A stretch of DNA of 11,876 nucleotides from an uncultured Eubacteriales bacterium. GTDB lineage: Bacteria > Bacillota > Clostridia > Oscillospirales > Oscillospiraceae. Position 1 is the stretch's first letter, and each line of letters begins with the position of its first letter. Location: NCBI GenBank assembly GCA_900552725.1, contig USAT01000056.1, positions 1 through 11,876 on the forward strand, read 5' to 3'. The notes under the pieces are model-generated. The model was not told the origin of the DNA. It saw only the letters and a program-made list of their open reading frames with translations, and ran no database searches. A program made the translations under genes and the position numbers. Positions 5,813-11,876 of this stretch are shown here, piece by piece.

Positions 5813-5959
5813 AGCCCTCTCAGTCAAAGCCTGACGGCTTTGCCAGCTCTCCCAAAGGGAGAGCCAATTGCAGCCCACAGTCAGCTGTTGTTGCGCCCGG
5901 AAGATGCAGTGCCTCCCACTTTGGGGGAGGTGGCATTGCGGAGCAATGACGGAGAGGGT
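5813..5959. repeat. MITE-like inverted-repeat element upstream of metN
   Basis: Two diverged arms of one sequence in opposite orientation. Arm 1 (5813-5865) starts AGCCCTCTCAGTCA, then has hairpin AAAGCC-TGAC-GGCTTT (5826-5841), then hairpin GCTCTCCC-AAA-GGGAGAGC (5846-5864). Arm 2 (5911-5959) is the reverse: CCTCCC...GGGAGG (5912-5930), hairpin CATTGC-GGA-GCAATG (5934-5948), then TGACGGAGAGGGT, whose complement ACCCTCTCCGTCA matches the start of arm 1. The whole has imperfect terminal inverted repeats and no coding capacity. I recall similar CTCCC...AAAGGGAGAGC units scattered in Oscillospirales genomes, but cannot check that here. Lying in the metN leader it could fold into the mRNA and affect expression. 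Confidence 0.65.
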
Positions 5960-5988
5960 AAGGATGTTACATCAAAAGGAGAATCCCT

Positions 5989-6996
5989 GTGATCGAGATC
6001 AAACACCTTTCCAAGACCTTCCAGATGAAGGACGGCGCGGTGAATGCGCTGAAGAACATCGACCTGACCATCCCCGATGGCTCCATCTACGGCATCATCG
6101 GTATGTCGGGCGCGGGCAAATCCACGCTGGTGCGCTGCATCAATCTGCTGGAGCGCCCCACCGAGGGCAGTGTCGTCATCGACGGCACCGCGATGGAGAC
6201 CCTGTCTCCCGCAGCCCTGCGTGAGCGCCGCCGCGACATCACCATGATCTTCCAGCAGTTCAATCTGCTGATGCAGCGCAGCTGCCTGAAGAACATCTGC
6301 TTCCCGATGGAGCTTGCGGGCGTGAAGAAGGCCGATGCCGAAAAGCGCGCCAGGGAGCTGCTGGAAATGGTGGGCCTGCCCGATAAGGCCAACGCCTACC
6401 CGGCCCAGCTCTCCGGCGGCCAGAAACAGCGCATCGCCATTGCCCGTGCGCTGGCCACCAACCCCAAAGTCCTGCTCTGCGATGAGGCCACCAGTGCGCT
6501 GGACCCCAACACGACCCACGCCATCCTGACCCTCATCAAGGACATCAACAAGAAGCTGGGCATCACCGTGGTGGTCATCACCCACCAGATGAGCGTGGTG
6601 AAGGAGATCTGCAGCCATGTGGCCATCCTGGATGGCGGCGTGGTGGCGGAATCCGGCCTGGTGGGCACGGTGTTCGCCGCACCCAAGTCCGCCGCGGGCC
6701 GCCGCCTGGTGTTCCCCGGCGGCGCCGACGCCCAGGTGTACGATCCCGCCGGTGAGCGGCTGGTGCGCCTGGTGTTCAAGGACAGTAAGACCACCAGCAT
6801 CCCCATGGTGGCGCGGCTGGCGGCAGAGGAGGGCATCTTCTGCAACGTCATCTCCGCCAGTACTCAGAGCCTCTCCGAGGAGGTCTACGGCAGCATGATG
6901 CTGGGCATCCCCAGTGCCCACTTTGACCGGGCTGTTGCTTTTATCAAAACCATCGCCAACGTGCAGGTAGAGGAGGTCGACCACAATGTACAGTAA
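5989..6996 (+). CDS. metN: Methionine-type ABC importer, ATP-binding protein MetN, 335 aa
   Basis: Cytoplasmic ATPase that drives uptake of methionine or a related compound through MetI. Walker A is GMSGAGKST (38-46), the Q-loop is FQQ near 88-90, the signature is LSGGQ (141-145), Walker B is VLLCDEATSALDP (161-173), and the H-loop His is H199. About residues 255-335 form the C-terminal NIL domain, typical of MetN, where methionine binding causes trans-inhibition in characterised members. Length is close to E. coli MetN (343 aa). The start is GTG 5989, with AAGGAG seven bases upstream. The end overlaps metI by 11 bases. No metQ lipoprotein gene is present in the window, and the leader shows no S-box. 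The NIL domain supports a methionine-family assignment, but the substrate is unproven. Confidence 0.88.
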   Translation: MIEIKHLSKTFQMKDGAVNALKNIDLTIPDGSIYGIIGMSGAGKSTLVRCINLLERPTEGSVVIDGTAMETLSPAALRERRRDITMIFQQFNLLMQRSCLKNICFPMELAGVKKADAEKRARELLEMVGLPDKANAYPAQLSGGQKQRIAIARALATNPKVLLCDEATSALDPNTTHAILTLIKDINKKLGITVVVITHQMSVVKEICSHVAILDGGVVAESGLVGTVFAAPKSAAGRRLVFPGGADAQVYDPAGERLVRLVFKDSKTTSIPMVARLAAEEGIFCNVISASTQSLSEEVYGSMMLGIPSAHFDRAVAFIKTIANVQVEEVDHNVQ

Positions 6997-7684
6997 TCTG
7001 TTCAGCGCCCAGTCCGTACAGGACTTGATGGCGGTGCTGCCCACCCTGCCCTTTGCCATCTGGGAGACCTTTTACATGACGGTGCTCAGCACCGCGCTGG
7101 CGCTGGTGATCGGTCTGCCCCTGGGCGTGCTGCTGGTTGTGGGCGAAAAGGGCGGCGTGCTGCCCCTGCCCCGCTGGCTGATGCAGGTACTGAATGTGAT
7201 CATCAACCTGCTGCGCTCCGTGCCGTTCCTGATCCTGATGATCATGGTGTTCCCCCTGTCCCGCCTGCTGGTCGGTACCACCATCGGCACCACGGCCACC
7301 ATCGTTCCCCTGGTGGCGGCGGCCTTCCCCTTCGTGGCCCGTCTGGTGGAGACCAGCCTGCGCGAGGTGGACGGCAACATCATCGAGGCGGCTCAGAGCA
7401 TGGGCGCCACCCCCATGCAGATCATCTGCAAAGTGATGATCCCCGAGAGTGTTCCCTCTCTCATCCAGAACGTGACCATCGCCCTGACCACCGTCCTGGG
7501 CTACTCCGCCATGAGCGGTATCATCGGCGGCGGCGGCCTGGGCAAGATCGCCATCGACTACGGCTACTACCGCTATAAGTATCTGGTGATGCTGGTGGCC
7601 GTGGTGCTGCTGATCCTGCTGGTGCAGCTGTTCCAGACGGTAGGCACCTGGCTCAGCAAGAAGTGCGACAAGCGGCTGAAGTAA
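6986..7684 (+). CDS. metI: Methionine-type ABC importer permease MetI, 232 aa
   Basis: Integral membrane subunit that forms the translocation path and docks on MetN. About five hydrophobic segments are visible (roughly 28-52, 66-90, 100-122, 156-180 and 198-218). The coupling (EAA) loop EAAQSMGATPMQIICKVMIP (134-153) is typical of the MetI family. The GYSAMSGIIGGGGLGKIAI stretch (172-190) is also characteristic. ATG 6986 lies inside the end of metN, with AGAGGAGG nine bases upstream, so the two are translationally coupled. It is followed by two hairpins (7695-7784) that end the transcript. The partner binding protein must be encoded elsewhere if the system is complete. Confidence 0.88.
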   Translation: MYSNLFSAQSVQDLMAVLPTLPFAIWETFYMTVLSTALALVIGLPLGVLLVVGEKGGVLPLPRWLMQVLNVIINLLRSVPFLILMIMVFPLSRLLVGTTIGTTATIVPLVAAAFPFVARLVETSLREVDGNIIEAAQSMGATPMQIICKVMIPESVPSLIQNVTIALTTVLGYSAMSGIIGGGGLGKIAIDYGYYRYKYLVMLVAVVLLILLVQLFQTVGTWLSKKCDKRLK

Positions 7685-7694
7685 TCTTTATGAT

Positions 7695-7728
7695 AAGGAG
7701 CCGGACGGGATCCCCCGCCCGGCTCCTT
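7695..7728 (+). terminator. GC-rich hairpin after metI
   Basis: AAGGAGCCGG (7695-7704) pairs with CCGGCTCCTT (7719-7728), and inside it CGGG (7706-7709) pairs with CCCG (7714-7717). The stem is strong, but the following bases (GCATCATCCCC) have no T-run. It may slow or stabilise the transcript end ahead of the main terminator. Confidence 0.55.
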
Positions 7729-7747
7729 GCATCATCCCCTATTCTGC

Positions 7748-7784
7748 GCAAAAAAAGAAAGCCCATAGGGCTTTCTTTTTTTGC
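7748..7784. terminator. Bidirectional intrinsic terminator between metI and atoA
   Basis: GCAAAAAAAGAAAGCCC (7748-7764) and GGGCTTTCTTTTTTTGC (7768-7784) form a perfect 17-bp inverted repeat with a 3-nt loop. Each strand reads a GC-containing stem followed by a run of seven T, so it should stop the rightward metNI transcript and the leftward lysine operon, whose last stop codon is at 7794. Confidence 0.92.
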
Positions 7785-7793
7785 TTATGATAC

Positions 7794-8462
7794 TCAGTCG
7801 ATCATGCTCTTGAGATCCTCGGCCACGATGATGGGGCAGGCGGTAGCAGCCTTGACATCATCCACGGTGAACTCGGGGTTGATCTCGGTCATCACCAGAC
7901 CCTTGTCGGTGACTTCCATGACGCACATCTCGGTGATGATCTTGTTGACGCAGTGGGAAGCGGTCAGGGGCAGACGGCACTTCTCAAAGATCTTGGGGTT
8001 GCCCTTGGCGGTGTGCTCCATGCAGACGATGCACTTCTTGGCGCCCACGCACAGATCCATAGCGCCGCCCATGCCGGGCATCTTCTTGCCGGGGATGATC
8101 CAGTTGGCCAGGTTGCCCTCCTGGTCGACCTCCAGGGCGCCCAGGAAGCAGGCGTCCACATGGCCGCCGCGGATCAGGCCGAAGTTGGAGGCGGAGTCAA
8201 TGAAGCCGCCGCCGTAGGCCACGGAGGAGGGAGAACCACCGGCGTCCACAACGTGGTAGGGATCGTAGTTGGCGTCGCCCTCTTTGGGGGACTTGCCGGC
8301 GGAGACGATGCCCAGCTCGGCGTGGATGATCAGCTCAACGCCCTCGGGCAGGTAGTTGGGGATCATGGTGGGCAGGCCGATACCCAGATTGACGACATCG
8401 CCGTCCTTCAGTTCTTTCGCGCAGCGCTTGGCGATAAAGCCTTTGATTTCGGACTTTTCCAT
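7794..8462 (-). CDS. atoA: Butyryl-CoA:acetoacetate CoA-transferase, beta subunit (AtoA/CtfB type), 222 aa
   Basis: Beta subunit of a class I CoA transferase. In lysine fermentation the heteromer moves CoA from butyryl-CoA to acetoacetate, yielding butyrate and acetoacetyl-CoA. Visible features are GDVVNLGIGLPTMIPNYLPE (21-40) and HAELGIVSAG (47-56), where E49 aligns with the catalytic Glu of the SENG motif that forms the glutamyl-CoA thioester. GMGGAMDLCVGAKK is further downstream. The frame is open back to an ATG at 8558, but ATG 8462 is chosen: GGAAGGAG is ten bases upstream, the protein then starts like the family, and its A is shared with the atoD stop in TAATG, giving tight coupling. 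It is the last gene of the operon, 10 bases before the terminator. The substrate is inferred from the kam neighbours; acetate could also serve as a partner. Confidence 0.88.
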   Translation of the reverse strand: MEKSEIKGFIAKRCAKELKDGDVVNLGIGLPTMIPNYLPEGVELIIHAELGIVSAGKSPKEGDANYDPYHVVDAGGSPSSVAYGGGFIDSASNFGLIRGGHVDACFLGALEVDQEGNLANWIIPGKKMPGMGGAMDLCVGAKKCIVCMEHTAKGNPKIFEKCRLPLTASHCVNKIITEMCVMEVTDKGLVMTEINPEFTVDDVKAATACPIIVAEDLKSMID

Positions 8463-9154
8463 TACTTTCTGTCTCCTTCCACGATGTAATCCACGCACAT
8501 GCCATAGGTATGGACGTTCTCGGGCTCGATCTCGCCCACGGGGACGATATACTCGCACTCGGCAATGACGGTGTCAGCGGCGGTGGCCATGACAACGTTG
8601 AAGTTGCGCATGGTGCCCTTGTACCAGCAGTTGCCGAACTCGTCGCACTTGTAAGCGCCCAGCAGAGCGAAGTCAGCGTGAACGGGCTTCATCAGCAGGT
8701 AATCCTTGCCGTCGATGGTCTGACGGCCCAGGCAGAAGGGGCTCTCCTCCACCAGGGTGTCGATGCCCACGGGGGTCAGAACGCCGCCCAGACCGGCGCC
8801 ATCGGCGCGGATGCACTCAGCCAGCGTGCCCTGGGGCAGCAGGCAGACCTCCAGGGTGCCCTCGGTGTTCTGCTGACCCACCTCGGGGGTCATGCCCACG
8901 TGGGTGGCGATGACGCGCTTGACCTGATGGTTGTGGATCAGCTCGGCGATGCCGAAGAACTCCTCGCCCTTGGGGCCGGTGGCGCGGCCCATGTCGTTGG
9001 CGATCAGGGTCAGATCCTTGGTACCCAGCTTGACCAGCTCCTTGACGATGGCGCGGGCCTGGCCGCAGGCCAGGAAGCCGCCGCACATAATGGTAGCGCC
9101 GTCAGGGATCATTTTTGCTGCCTCGGCGGCAGTCAGTACAGGTTTCTTTGCCAT
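8462..9154 (-). CDS. atoD: Butyryl-CoA:acetoacetate CoA-transferase, alpha subunit (AtoD/CtfA type), 230 aa
   Basis: Alpha subunit partnering AtoA, which is encoded immediately downstream. The N-terminus MAKKPVLTAAEAAKMIPDGA and the glycine-rich CGGFLACGQARAIVKEL (24-40) match the CoA-transferase family I alpha fold. GAGLGGVLTPVGIDTLVEE lies near 119-137. Length is typical of the separate alpha subunit (about 220-230 aa). ATG 9154 has GGAGG seven bases upstream. The gene ends in the TAATG overlap with atoA. It is separated from kamE by a 79-bp gap with a hairpin, the only sizeable gap in the operon here. Association with kamD/kamE points to the lysine-fermentation transferase, not the short-chain fatty acid degradation enzyme AtoDA of E. 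coli. Confidence 0.87.
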   Translation of the reverse strand: MAKKPVLTAAEAAKMIPDGATIMCGGFLACGQARAIVKELVKLGTKDLTLIANDMGRATGPKGEEFFGIAELIHNHQVKRVIATHVGMTPEVGQQNTEGTLEVCLLPQGTLAECIRADGAGLGGVLTPVGIDTLVEESPFCLGRQTIDGKDYLLMKPVHADFALLGAYKCDEFGNCWYKGTMRNFNVVMATAADTVIAECEYIVPVGEIEPENVHTYGMCVDYIVEGDRK

Positions 9155-9177
9155 TTCTGTTCCTCCTACTTTTAATG

Positions 9178-9226
9178 ACAGCGGCCACCGAATCCTCTGC
9201 GTATGCAGTTGACCCAGTGGCGCTGT
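9178..9226 (-). promoter_or_regulatory. Intercistronic hairpin between kamE and atoD
   Basis: ACAGC-G-GCCAC (9178-9188) pairs with GTGGC-GCTGT (9217-9226) as a 10-bp stem with one bulged G, and the loop holds a second stem, CTGC-GTAT-GCAG (9197-9208). It fills most of the kamE-atoD gap and has no T-run, so it looks like a processing or stability element or a weak attenuator, not a strong terminator. Confidence 0.55.
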
Positions 9227-9233
9227 ATACGTT

Positions 9234-10022
9234 TTACTTCATGCCGCGCTTGACCATCTCGGTCACGGCGAAGGAAGCCACATCGTCGGCGTACTTGCCG
9301 GCGCCGAAGCCGGCGTCGAAGCCCAGCTCCTTGGCCAGCTCATGGGTGATACGGGGACCGCCGCAGCAGACCACGAACTTATCACGCAGGCCCTCGGCCT
9401 CCAGCAGCTCGATGAGGTTGGTCAGGTTCTGGATATGAACGTCCTTCTGGGTGACGGTCTGGGAGACCAGCAGCACGTCGGCCTTCAGCTCCAGTGCCTT
9501 CTTGATGAACTCCTCGTTGGGCACCTGAGAGCCCAGGTTATAGGCCTCGATCATCTCATAGCGCTCCAGACCGTAGTGATCGGCAAAGCCCTTGCGGTTC
9601 ATGATAGCGTCGATGCCCACGGTATGGGCGTCGGTGCCGGTGGAGGCGCCCACCATCACGACCTTGCGGCCGATGTGCTCACGGATGTAGTCGTTGGTGT
9701 CCTCCATGCTCATCACGTCGGACTCCACGGTGATGACGTGGATATCCTCGTAATTGACGGAGTGGACACAGCTGCCGTAGACCACATAGAAGGTGAACTC
9801 CTTGTCCAGCGCGGCGTGATAGGCCACGTTGGGCTCTTCCAGGCCCATCTTCTTGGCGATCTGACGGGCGGCCTCTTCGCCGCGCTCGTCGTCCTTGATG
9901 GGCAGGGTGAAGCTGGTCTGCACCTTGCCGTCGTTCATGGTGTCGCCATAGGGCTTCAGACGGGTCAGATCCAGCGTGGTATCGAAATCGATCTTATGGG
10001 TATTGTACAGTCCGCTGCTCAT
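9234..10022 (-). CDS. kamE: Lysine 5,6-aminomutase, beta subunit KamE (B12- and PLP-binding), 262 aa
   Basis: Cobalamin-binding subunit of the adenosylcobalamin- and PLP-dependent aminomutase that moves the terminal amino group of beta-lysine (or D-lysine) to the neighbouring carbon, giving 3,5-diaminohexanoate from beta-lysine. The B12 motif is DAHTVG (131-136), with H133 as the lower cobalt ligand. K144 in MNRKG matches the Lys known to hold PLP in the Clostridium sticklandii enzyme. The Rossmann-like domain continues with YNLGSQVPNEEFIKKA (161-176), ADVLLVSQTVTQKD (181-194) and FVVCCGGPR (216-224). Residues 1-100 form the small N-terminal domain. The start overlaps the kamD stop as ATGA, with GGAAGGTGG about eight bases upstream. 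Both cofactor residues are intact, so the enzyme should be active. Confidence 0.95.
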   Translation of the reverse strand: MSSGLYNTHKIDFDTTLDLTRLKPYGDTMNDGKVQTSFTLPIKDDERGEEAARQIAKKMGLEEPNVAYHAALDKEFTFYVVYGSCVHSVNYEDIHVITVESDVMSMEDTNDYIREHIGRKVVMVGASTGTDAHTVGIDAIMNRKGFADHYGLERYEMIEAYNLGSQVPNEEFIKKALELKADVLLVSQTVTQKDVHIQNLTNLIELLEAEGLRDKFVVCCGGPRITHELAKELGFDAGFGAGKYADDVASFAVTEMVKRGMK

Positions 10023-11581
10023 TCTCCTGCCACCTTCCCTTTCATGACTTCAATGAACGGATTGAAGTATTTGTCGTCCTTGACCACAACACCGGCCAGA
10101 CCCTTGCCGCCGTCCTTGGGACGCTTGACATCGGCGAAGATGCCCTTCTCGATGGTGGTGAACAGGCCCAGCTTCTCGATCTCCTTCAGCAGATCGGTGG
10201 CCTTCACCAGCACCTCGTTGGCGCGGCTGCGGATGATGCCGCCCTCTTTGTAGGTCAGCTCGTCGCCCAGATCCTTCATGGTGCGGAAGATGTACTGGGC
10301 GTTCTCGATGGACAGAGCGCGGTCGGACATGAACGGGGTGTGGATGGCCTCGGTCATCATGCCCAGCAGACACAGCTTCTGGTTGGTCAGGATGGTCACC
10401 ATGTTGAACAGGGCGTCCTGAATGTGACCGCGGAAGATGTTGCCGGTCATGAACTTCGTGGGAGGCATATACTTCAGGGGGGCGTTGGGGAAGATCTCGC
10501 GGGCCATCTGCGCCTGCGCCAGCTCATACAGGAAGGTATCCTCAACAGCGGGATCCATCTCGAAGGCGTGGCCCAGACCCATCTGCTCCTCGCGCATACC
10601 GGCGTCCTTGGCGAATGCCTCGTTCAGGAACTGGGAGGCCAGAACGGTATGAGCGGAGGTGATGGCGTCGTCGGTGGTCAGGTAGTTATCCTCACCGGTG
10701 TTGATGATAACGCCGGCATAGCCGTTGATGACGCGGGAGAAATACTGGTCGACGATGGTGCGCTGCATGTTGATGTCGCGGAACAGGATGCCGTACAGAG
10801 CGTCGTTCAGCATCACGTCCAGGCGCTCCAGAGCGCCCATGGCGGCGATCTCGGGCATGCACAGGCCGGAGCAGTAGTTGCACAGGCGGATGTAGCGGTG
10901 CTGCTCCTCGCCCACCTCGTCCAGGGCGGCGCGCATCAGGCGGAAGTTCTCCTGAGTGGCGTAGGTGCCGCCGAAGCCCTCGGTGGTAGCGCCGTAAGGC
11001 ACATAGTCCAGCAGGGACTGGCCGGTGGTACGGATCACAGCGATGATGTCAGCGCCCTGCTTGGCGCCGGCCTTGGCCTGAATGATATCCTCGTAGATAT
11101 TGCCGGTTGCCACGATGATATACAGGTAGGGACCCTGCTTGTCGCCCCACTCGTTCAGGTAGGAATTACGCTTGGAAACGTTGCTGTTGATGCGCTGGAT
11201 GGTAGCCTCCACCACAGGCGTGATGGCGGCGCGGATCTCCGCGTCGGTGTGAGCGGGGAGCTTGCTGAGATCCAGCTCACCGGCGCTGACAGCCTCTGCC
11301 ACGCCCTGGGGATCCTTGCCGGTCTCCACCATAGCGTTGCCGATGGCCCAGGCGGCGCCCATGGGCAGGAAGGAGTTGGCCATCAGGTGGTCAACGACCA
11401 CGTTGGGCAGAGGAACGTCCATATCGTTGACGCCATCGATACCCAGCAGACGGCAAACAGCGCGCTCCACCGTGACGGTGGTGTGCTGGTCGATAAAGCG
11501 CTGGGTGTCATCCGCCACCTTGGCAGCGGAGGCGCGGGCCTGATTGACCAGTTCAAAATTCAAGCCGAGTTTGCTTTCCAT
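10019..11581 (-). CDS. kamD: Lysine 5,6-aminomutase, alpha subunit KamD, 520 aa
   Basis: Large subunit that supplies the TIM-barrel active site and binds the adenosyl side of the coenzyme and the PLP-substrate adduct held by KamE. Length fits the family (about 516-520 aa). Diagnostic stretches are YIIVATGNIYEDIIQAKAGA (154-173), IRTTGQSLLDYVPYGATTEG (183-202), RLCNYCSGLCMPEIAAMGAL (232-251) and FMTGNIFRGHIQDALFN (377-393). Y263 coincides with the Tyr reported to stack on PLP in the C. sticklandii structure. ATG 11581 has GAGAGGA upstream at normal spacing and follows the kamA stop by 15 bases. The stop overlaps the kamE start by four bases. No kamB or kamC gene separates it from kamA, unlike the order I recall for C. 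sticklandii. Confidence 0.95.
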   Translation of the reverse strand: MESKLGLNFELVNQARASAAKVADDTQRFIDQHTTVTVERAVCRLLGIDGVNDMDVPLPNVVVDHLMANSFLPMGAAWAIGNAMVETGKDPQGVAEAVSAGELDLSKLPAHTDAEIRAAITPVVEATIQRINSNVSKRNSYLNEWGDKQGPYLYIIVATGNIYEDIIQAKAGAKQGADIIAVIRTTGQSLLDYVPYGATTEGFGGTYATQENFRLMRAALDEVGEEQHRYIRLCNYCSGLCMPEIAAMGALERLDVMLNDALYGILFRDINMQRTIVDQYFSRVINGYAGVIINTGEDNYLTTDDAITSAHTVLASQFLNEAFAKDAGMREEQMGLGHAFEMDPAVEDTFLYELAQAQMAREIFPNAPLKYMPPTKFMTGNIFRGHIQDALFNMVTILTNQKLCLLGMMTEAIHTPFMSDRALSIENAQYIFRTMKDLGDELTYKEGGIIRSRANEVLVKATDLLKEIEKLGLFTTIEKGIFADVKRPKDGGKGLAGVVVKDDKYFNPFIEVMKGKVAGE

Positions 11582-11596
11582 AGTTTTTCCTCTCTC

Positions 11597-11876
11597 TTAC
11601 TTCTTGACGTGACGCTCGTTACGCAGCAGCTTGGTGGGCTCCAGATAGCGCTGCTTGGTGCCTTCGGCGACCCATGCCACGCCGGTCTTCTCCACCTTCT
11701 TCTTGCCGGTGCAGACGTCGCAGTGGCAATCCTGAACATAGTGCTCGGGCTGGGTGTAAGAGGTGATAACGCCCTCGAAGTTGCGCAGGATGACCTTACG
11801 AGGCGTCTCGGAGATCAGGTAGTTGGGCATAACGGGGGTCTTGCCGCCGCCGCCGGGAGCGTCGACCCCGAAGGTG
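11597..11876 (-). CDS. kamA: Lysine 2,3-aminomutase KamA, C-terminal 92 residues (truncated by the window edge)
   Basis: The C-terminal end of the radical-SAM, PLP-dependent enzyme that converts L-lysine to L-beta-lysine, the first step of the pathway. The frame runs in from beyond 11876. The first visible residues are TFGVDAPGGGGKTPVMPNYL, the conserved block that continues into RKVILRNFEGVITSYTQP. The CHCDVC motif that follows corresponds to the C-terminal zinc cysteines (CxCxxC) seen in the Clostridium subterminale enzyme. The ATG at 11830 is internal and not a start. The radical-SAM CxxxCxxC and PLP-Lys regions lie outside the window. It is the first visible gene of the leftward operon, 15 bases ahead of kamD. 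Confidence 0.92.
   Translation of the reverse strand, partial: TFGVDAPGGGGKTPVMPNYLISETPRKVILRNFEGVITSYTQPEHYVQDCHCDVCTGKKKVEKTGVAWVAEGTKQRYLEPTKLLRNERHVKK

Larger units (their letters stand above)
5432..5988. other. Divergent intergenic region, 557 bp
   Basis: Separates the leftward pilus operon from the rightward metNI pair. From left to right it holds the adhesin leader (5432-5542), the leftward promoter (5549-5577), a palindrome nested in a larger imperfect inverted repeat (5621-5718), a weak rightward promoter (5726-5755), an AT-rich inverted repeat ACTTTTTT/AAAAAAGT (5778-5806), a MITE-like element (5813-5959), and the metN ribosome site AAGGAG (5976-5981). I see no credible protein-coding gene, T-box, or SAM (S-box) riboswitch here. 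Confidence 0.7.

Noticed and set aside
5588..5878. 96-residue minus-strand frame in the intergenic region
   Set aside because: Its N-terminus is read straight out of the inverted-repeat element and it crosses both candidate promoter regions; no ribosome site supports it.
5756..5988. S-box or T-box riboswitch in the metN leader
   Set aside because: No conserved S-box core or T-box motif could be seen; the structure present is explained by the inverted-repeat element.
5868..6224. 118-residue plus-strand frame overlapping metN
   Set aside because: Starts inside the repeat element and then runs out of frame through metN.
5881..7059. 392-residue open frame on the minus strand opposite metN
   Set aside because: It is the antisense of metN, His/Gly/Ala-rich with no family resemblance, and a normal by-product of GC-rich codon usage.
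7794..8558. Longer atoA start at ATG 8558
   Set aside because: The extra 32 residues are Arg-rich and out of frame with atoD, while ATG 8462 has a good ribosome site and a TAATG overlap.
1..11876. tRNA, rRNA, CRISPR array, transposase or phage genes
   Set aside because: None seen; no regularly spaced direct repeats, no transposase motifs, and no tRNA-like cloverleaf recognised.

Overview
This is a chromosomal segment of a Gram-positive anaerobe, most likely a gut Oscillospiraceae-type Clostridium (Intestinimonas/Flavonifractor/Oscillibacter-like). The reasons are a B12/PLP lysine-fermentation operon, sortase-type surface proteins with strong AGGAGG ribosome sites, and an intergenic inverted repeat of a kind I recall as widely scattered in Oscillospirales genomes. 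The genus is inference; the sequence holds no rRNA or other marker.

Left part (15-5577, all on the minus strand): a pilus/adhesin operon. A strong promoter at 5549-5577 reads leftwards into a very large secreted adhesin (5431 to 2191). A one-base frameshift near 3059-3062 splits the adhesin into an N-terminal piece with a signal peptide and a C-terminal piece with the sorting signal. Next come a small cytoplasmic protein of 104 aa (2176-1862), a signal-peptidase-like membrane protein of 184 aa that keeps the Ser but lacks the usual Lys (1881-1327), two strong intercistronic hairpins, and a two-domain Spy0128/FctA-like pilin of 402 aa (1223-15). The cognate sortase is not in the window and may lie beyond position 1. 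Both surface proteins have GC-rich ends and AT-rich interiors, which suggests domain exchange.

Middle (5432-5988): a 557-bp divergent spacer with the adhesin promoter, a small palindrome inside a larger imperfect inverted repeat, a weaker rightward promoter, and a 147-bp MITE-like inverted-repeat element just before metN. Then come metN and metI on the plus strand (5989-7684), an overlapping ABC importer pair of the methionine (MetNI) family with no metQ in the window. They end at a GC-rich hairpin and a near-ideal bidirectional terminator (7748-7784).

Right part (7794-11876, minus strand): the distal half of a lysine-to-butyrate operon, transcribed kamA (only its C-terminus is present) > kamD > kamE > atoD > atoA. 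KamA makes L-beta-lysine and KamDE moves the terminal amino group to give 3,5-diaminohexanoate. The CoA transferase AtoDA would transfer CoA from butyryl-CoA to acetoacetate, releasing butyrate. The intervening steps (kdd, kce, kal) are expected beyond the right edge or elsewhere. Gene junctions are tight (15-bp gap, ATGA and TAATG overlaps), except for a hairpin-bearing 79-bp gap between kamE and atoD.
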